Shown here: piece by piece, positions 46,899-49,277 of the stretch
How positions within the stretch are numbered: position 1 is the first letter of the stretch
How the letters are laid out: every line of letters starts with the position of its first letter
Assembly (NCBI RefSeq): GCF_002632725.1
Contig: NZ_NJAI01000004.1
Span: forward strand, 11,810 to 61,086
DNA from: Xenorhabdus hominickii
Lineage (GTDB): Bacteria; Pseudomonadota; Gammaproteobacteria; Enterobacterales; Enterobacteriaceae
Direction: 5' to 3'
DNA length: 49,277 bases
Program-made: the position numbers and the translations under genes
Notes under the pieces: generated by a model
Seen by the model: only the letters and a program-made list of their open reading frames with translations
Told to the model about the DNA's origin: nothing
Databases searched by the model: none

Positions 46899-47072
46899 CT
46901 ACGCCACACTTCTTGTTCTCTCATTTACATACCAAGCTAGCGCTTGATTAATCACTGAATTCTGAGAAATTCCATCTTTATCAGCTAGTTTACAAATCTG
47001 GTCTTTCAAAAACTCAGTGGTTCTTAATTGCATCTTTTCATTCTTCTTTCTTGTGTCTAGTTTTGTGTTCAT
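46899..47072 (-). CDS. Arc-like ribbon-helix-helix repressor, 57 aa
   Basis: This short gene reads MNTKLDTRKKNEKMQLRTTE, then FLKDQICKLADKDGISQNSV and INQALAWYVNERTRSVA. The MQLRTTEFLKDQI strand followed by two helices with G-x-S-x-N-S-V-I is the ribbon-helix-helix fold of Arc/CopG repressors. It lies just upstream of the KilA-N antirepressor on the same strand and diverges from a second, Mnt-like gene: the arc-ant/mnt layout of P22 immI. GAAAGGGAAT precedes the start. Confidence 0.75.
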   Translation of the reverse strand: MNTKLDTRKKNEKMQLRTTEFLKDQICKLADKDGISQNSVINQALAWYVNERTRSVA

Positions 47073-47102
47073 TATGATTCCCTTTCTGAATGTGAAGGCT
47101 AT

Positions 47103-47135
47103 TTAACTCTAGAGGCTACTTGCCTCTAGAGTTAA
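47103..47135. promoter_or_regulatory. Large operator palindrome between the two RHH genes
   Basis: TTAACTCTAGAGGC and GCCTCTAGAGTTAA form a 14-bp perfect inverted repeat around TACTT, exactly between the divergent ribbon-helix-helix genes. GGCTACTTG at its centre recurs inverted as CAAGTAGCC at 47159-47167. These are likely operators of one or both repressors. Confidence 0.7.
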
Positions 47136-47169
47136 TTTAGCACCATTGCTTATAAAGTCAAGTAGCCAC

Positions 47170-47187
47170 TATACTTATTTAAGTATA
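47170..47187. promoter_or_regulatory. Second operator-like palindrome before the Mnt-like gene
   Basis: TATACTTA and TAAGTATA form an 8-bp palindrome with a TT spacer, 18 bases before the plus-strand start and overlapping its probable promoter. An RHH dimer bound here would block that promoter. Confidence 0.55.
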
Positions 47188-47204
47188 TTTTCAGGGTAAT
47201 AATT

Positions 47205-47552
47205 ATGAGTAAGTATCCAAGCCAAACACAGGATAAGTTCACCGTTAGATTTCCTGACGGTTTAAGAGACTCTATCGCCAAAAGAGCAGAAGAAAACGGC
47301 AGATCAATGAATTCCGAAATTGTTCAGATTTTGCAAGACACTCTGCATGGAGGCGTATCTTTACCTATGGATGAAGAGTTCTCCAGCGTTTACCAAGAAA
47401 TGCTTGAGGCGGATGACTGGGACAATGATGAGGCTTATTATAAAATTGATTTGCTAACATATCTGCTTATGGAAAGAATGGAGGCAGATAGTCGTAAATT
47501 CAGAGAATTACTTGATCTAAAAAAAGAACTCACCAACAAAAAAGCCCCGTGA
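47205..47552 (+). CDS. Mnt/Arc-like ribbon-helix-helix repressor, 115 aa
   Basis: The N-terminal 50 residues contain DKFTVRFPDGLRDSIAKRAE and ENGRSMNSEIVQILQDTL, very close to P22 Mnt and Arc (FxxRxP...ENGRSxNSEI). Phage Mnt and Arc form beta-ribbon dimers that control ant. The C-terminal part (about 60 residues, acidic, MDEEFSSVYQEMLEADDWDND then helices) is longer than in Mnt and probably serves for oligomerisation. It diverges from the second RHH gene across two palindromes and ends at a terminator shared with the toxin-antitoxin genes. Confidence 0.8.
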   Translation: MSKYPSQTQDKFTVRFPDGLRDSIAKRAEENGRSMNSEIVQILQDTLHGGVSLPMDEEFSSVYQEMLEADDWDNDEAYYKIDLLTYLLMERMEADSRKFRELLDLKKELTNKKAP

Positions 47553-47562
47553 TGGGGCTTAG
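47540..47562. terminator. Bidirectional terminator
   Basis: AAGCCCC and GGGGCTT form a 7-bp stem with a GTGAT loop. On the minus strand it is followed by TTTTTTG, serving the antitoxin gene; on the plus strand it overlaps the end of the Mnt-like gene. Confidence 0.8.
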
Positions 47563-47566
47563 TAAG

Positions 47567-47866
47567 CTACATAGATAACGCCTTTAATACATGAAGCGGA
47601 TCTTTCTCTATCGCCTTTAACAATGCTTTTGCTGGCCCTGTTGGTTCTCGTCTTCCTTGTTCCCAATTACGAAGGGTTCCAACGTTAACAGAGATTAATT
47701 TAGCGAATCCCGCTTGGCTTAAGCCGGTTGTCTGACGAATGTTTTTTACCTTCACTGCCTCAATAGTTGTTTCACGAGAAGCAGCACGTTCACCATTCAT
47801 GATTTCGTTCATCTGTGTCATGCTTTCGGTGAGTCTGGAAAATAATTTGCTATCCATTGTTACCAT
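47567..47866 (-). CDS. higA: HigA-type antitoxin (NadS-like helix-turn-helix)
   Basis: The 99-residue protein has an Xre-type helix-turn-helix in its second half: VKNIRQTTGLSQAGFAKLISVNVGTLRNWEQGRREPTGPAKALLKAI, read here in pieces from about residue 39. The first 35 residues form a flexible part likely to bind the toxin. The gene begins 7 bases inside the end of the toxin gene. Toxin first, antitoxin second is the HigBA order. The antitoxin should repress the operon through the repeats upstream of the toxin. Confidence 0.85.
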   Translation of the reverse strand: MVTMDSKLFSRLTESMTQMNEIMNGERAASRETTIEAVKVKNIRQTTGLSQAGFAKLISVNVGTLRNWEQGRREPTGPAKALLKAIEKDPLHVLKALSM

Positions 47867-48171
47867 CCCTCATTTAATGCTCTCAAGACTTTCTTTTCTG
47901 ACTCGCTAAGGTCATCTTTAATGCCTTTTTTATAAATCAGCAGCAGTCTTATATGTGAGACATCGACCTTGTGATAATAAATGACGCGTACACCGCCACG
48001 TTTACCTTTACCTCTGGATGCCCATCTGACTTTACGTAAGCCCCCAGTGTGCTGGATAACATCACCCGAAGCGGGATTGTCTGCAAGATATTGCTGAAAC
48101 TCGCGATACTCATCATCACTTAACAGCTCTTTACAGTCTTCGGTGAATATAGAGGTCTCAATGAATATCAT
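47860..48171 (-). CDS. higB: HigB-type toxin (RelE superfamily mRNA interferase)
   Basis: The 103-residue protein matches the HigB2 group known from Vibrio cholerae: FIETSIFTEDCKELLSDDEY, then LADNPASGDVIQHTGGLRKV, RWASRGKGKRGGVRVIYYH and LLLIYKKGIKDDLSESEKK. These proteins bind the ribosomal A site and cut mRNA during translation. The basic GKGKRGGVRVIYY segment carries the catalytic surface. The ribosome-binding site is weak, as is common for toxin genes. The neighbourhood is mobile. Confidence 0.88.
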   Translation of the reverse strand: MIFIETSIFTEDCKELLSDDEYREFQQYLADNPASGDVIQHTGGLRKVRWASRGKGKRGGVRVIYYHKVDVSHIRLLLIYKKGIKDDLSESEKKVLRALNEGW

Positions 48172-48180
48172 GTTTCAGTA

Positions 48181-48237
48181 CGCCATTGGTGTATGTATAG
48201 AATGATAATAGCACTCTTATCGTATAAGTCAATGGCG
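48181..48237 (-). promoter_or_regulatory. Operator repeats of the HigBA operon
   Basis: CGCCATTG at 48181-48188 recurs inverted as CAATGGCG at 48230-48237, flanking an AT-rich 41-base interval just upstream of the toxin start. They are the probable binding sites of the antitoxin or toxin-antitoxin complex at its promoter. Confidence 0.55.
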
Positions 48238-48261
48238 TATGACGAGAGGGTTTGGATAGTA

Positions 48262-48281
48262 AAAGCCCCTTATGGGGCTGC
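48262..48281 (-). terminator. Terminator after the Mrr-type nuclease gene
   Basis: AGCCCC and GGGGCT form a 6-bp stem with a TTAT loop; on the minus strand it runs into TTTTA. It lies 17 bases past the stop. Confidence 0.65.
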
Positions 48282-48297
48282 TATCGACAGTAACTGT

Positions 48298-49128
48298 TTA
48301 CTTTTGAATAATGTTTTCTAAATTCCCTAATTCTTCATGATGAAGAAGAAATATTCCATGAACAGCCGCCAATTCTCGCGCTGATCTAGTGTAGCCAGCG
48401 TTAGTTACCACAATACCAATGGAAGCCCCCCAATAGGTCATGCCTGCCGTAACTTCTTGTACTGCTTTATTACCCACAGGTGATGAGTATTTCTTGCACT
48501 GGATAGCGATACAAAGACCATCTTTTTCTGCTATCACATCAACACCCTGATCACCACTAAGAGATGTTGTTCTTGCTTGCCAGCCATTGCTATTAAGGAT
48601 GTCAGCACAATATCCTTCGTATTCAGAGGGACTCATGCGATCATTCCATTCTATGAGAGGGTTTTTATTCAAATAATCATCTACTGCGGTATCTAATGAA
48701 AAGCTATATTCATCATCAATAAGGCCTCTGTAGTCTCTAGTGATGCGCGGTTGGTAATTAAATTTCTTTAGAAAATTACGTTTTTCAGATTCCCATTTAT
48801 CAGTTGATATATATCCGTAGTCATCAGCTGTAATTAAAAATCTTTTCTTTCTTGCCAATACTGGCAAAAACCTCTCTAATTGGGACAAAAAAATCTCTAA
48901 ATATTTTCTAGCATCTTGGGTGCGCCTCTTTTTGGAACTACGCTCAAGAATAATTGCGGTAAAATACCGCGTCATTCTCAGCGCAAAATAACCGACCCAG
49001 TATATAAATGTAAACAGTATTACATTATTTAATATGCTCTCTTTTGCCCCTTTGGTATTAAATGCGACCACCACAACACCAATCCAAAAAATAACAATAG
49101 AAGTTCTGGTTTTCTTTTTTGATGCCAC
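48298..49128 (-). CDS. Membrane-anchored Mrr-type restriction endonuclease
   Basis: The C-terminal 100 residues are an Mrr_cat domain: YEGYCADILNSNGWQARTT, SGDQGVDVIAEKDG and CIAIQCKKYSSPVGNKAVQEV hold the D...QxK catalytic residues of this PD-(D/E)XK branch. Mrr proteins cut modified or foreign DNA. The N-terminal part has two likely membrane helices (TSIVIFWIGVVVVAF and NNVILFTFIYWVGYFAL), then a charged linker. The GTG at 49128 (MASKKKTRTS, 276 aa) is chosen because the 48 codons upstream are antisense to an insertion sequence. The native 5' end may have been changed by that insertion. It lies next to a toxin-antitoxin pair. Confidence 0.75.
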   Translation of the reverse strand: MASKKKTRTSIVIFWIGVVVVAFNTKGAKESILNNVILFTFIYWVGYFALRMTRYFTAIILERSSKKRRTQDARKYLEIFLSQLERFLPVLARKKRFLITADDYGYISTDKWESEKRNFLKKFNYQPRITRDYRGLIDDEYSFSLDTAVDDYLNKNPLIEWNDRMSPSEYEGYCADILNSNGWQARTTSLSGDQGVDVIAEKDGLCIAIQCKKYSSPVGNKAVQEVTAGMTYWGASIGIVVTNAGYTRSARELAAVHGIFLLHHEELGNLENIIQK

Positions 49129-49237
49129 GCTATCACCATAATGAAAATAACAAATAGATTGGCGATAACCTAACAAACGGTCATGTATTAAATAGTTAGT
49201 TGTTGTGATATGCTTCCCGCCTTTTAAGGGTAAAGCA

Positions 49238-49277
49238 TGGCCAAAGCTGACGTCTATTGCCGTTATTGTCACAAATC
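49238..49277 (+). mobile_element. Start of an IS1-family insertion sequence, cut by the window edge
   Basis: A plus-strand frame begins MAKADVYCRYCHKS behind TAAGGG, matching the zinc-finger N-terminus of IS1-family InsA proteins. The window ends 13 codons in. GGCGATAACC at 49161 is a possible terminal inverted repeat, similar to the GGTGATGCTG end of IS1. If so, the element begins 33 bases upstream of the Mrr-type gene start. Confidence 0.6.

Noticed and set aside
1..49277. CRISPR arrays, tRNA and rRNA genes
   Set aside because: No regularly spaced repeats and no tRNA or rRNA sequence were seen on either strand by eye.

Overview
The window is AT-rich chromosomal DNA of an Enterobacterales species. 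Conserved genes, their order and the ERIC-type repeats fit the Xenorhabdus/Photorhabdus branch of the Morganellaceae best; the genus is inferred from protein character and mobile content, since no rRNA is present. The core follows E. coli-like neighbourhoods (purM-purN, speG, ppk-ppx-yfgG, mdtABC-yegP-trhP-cyaR-fbaB, thiD, cspE/pagP), broken up by accessory material.

Layout: 1-5.9 kb is the right end of a prophage or its relic: a dense plus-strand early operon with a RecE-like exonuclease, RecT, many small zinc-binding or unknown proteins, and a PrtN-type activator at the edge. No integrase lies between it and purM. 6.0-14.1 kb holds housekeeping genes: purine synthesis, spermidine acetylation, polyphosphate synthesis and breakdown, magnesium uptake. 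14.2-16.4 kb is an accessory patch with an orphan Hcp, a frameshifted lipoprotein and a wrecked M15-type peptidase gene, which together look like a decayed type VI effector/immunity cassette. 16.4-24.0 kb is the mdtABC efflux operon behind a BaeR-like box. 24.0-35.3 kb holds yegP, trhP, the small RNA CyaR, fbaB, thiD with a TPP riboswitch, a CspE-type gene, pagP, an AroP-type permease, a MarA/SoxS-type regulator, amiD and an alanine/sodium symporter.

35.3-42 kb is gene-poor and accessory: an orphan integrase arm-binding domain, a degenerate ERIC repeat, a probable I-type lysozyme inhibitor, small secreted proteins and lipoproteins, the rtcB2-prfH RNA-repair operon with a possible 14-codon leader ORF, and a truncated integrase. 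42-46.3 kb has an arginase-family enzyme and a broken T6SS piece (frameshifted tssF, vgrG cut after its N-terminal region). At about 46.25 kb vgrG runs tail-to-tail into a truncated phage antirepressor. 46.2-47.6 kb resembles the P22 immI region (ant and a ribbon-helix-helix gene on one strand, a divergent Mnt-like gene on the other), with a candidate Sar-like antisense RNA between them. 47.5-49.3 kb carries a HigBA-type toxin-antitoxin pair, a membrane-anchored Mrr-type nuclease and the start of an IS1-family element cut by the window edge.

Envelope and competition functions recur: MdtABC efflux, PagP lipid A palmitoylation, AmiD muropeptide amidase, a lysozyme inhibitor, T6SS remnants and ribosome repair. 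That suits a bacterium living in animal hosts among competitors. Annotation is by reading alone; no database search or folding program was run.
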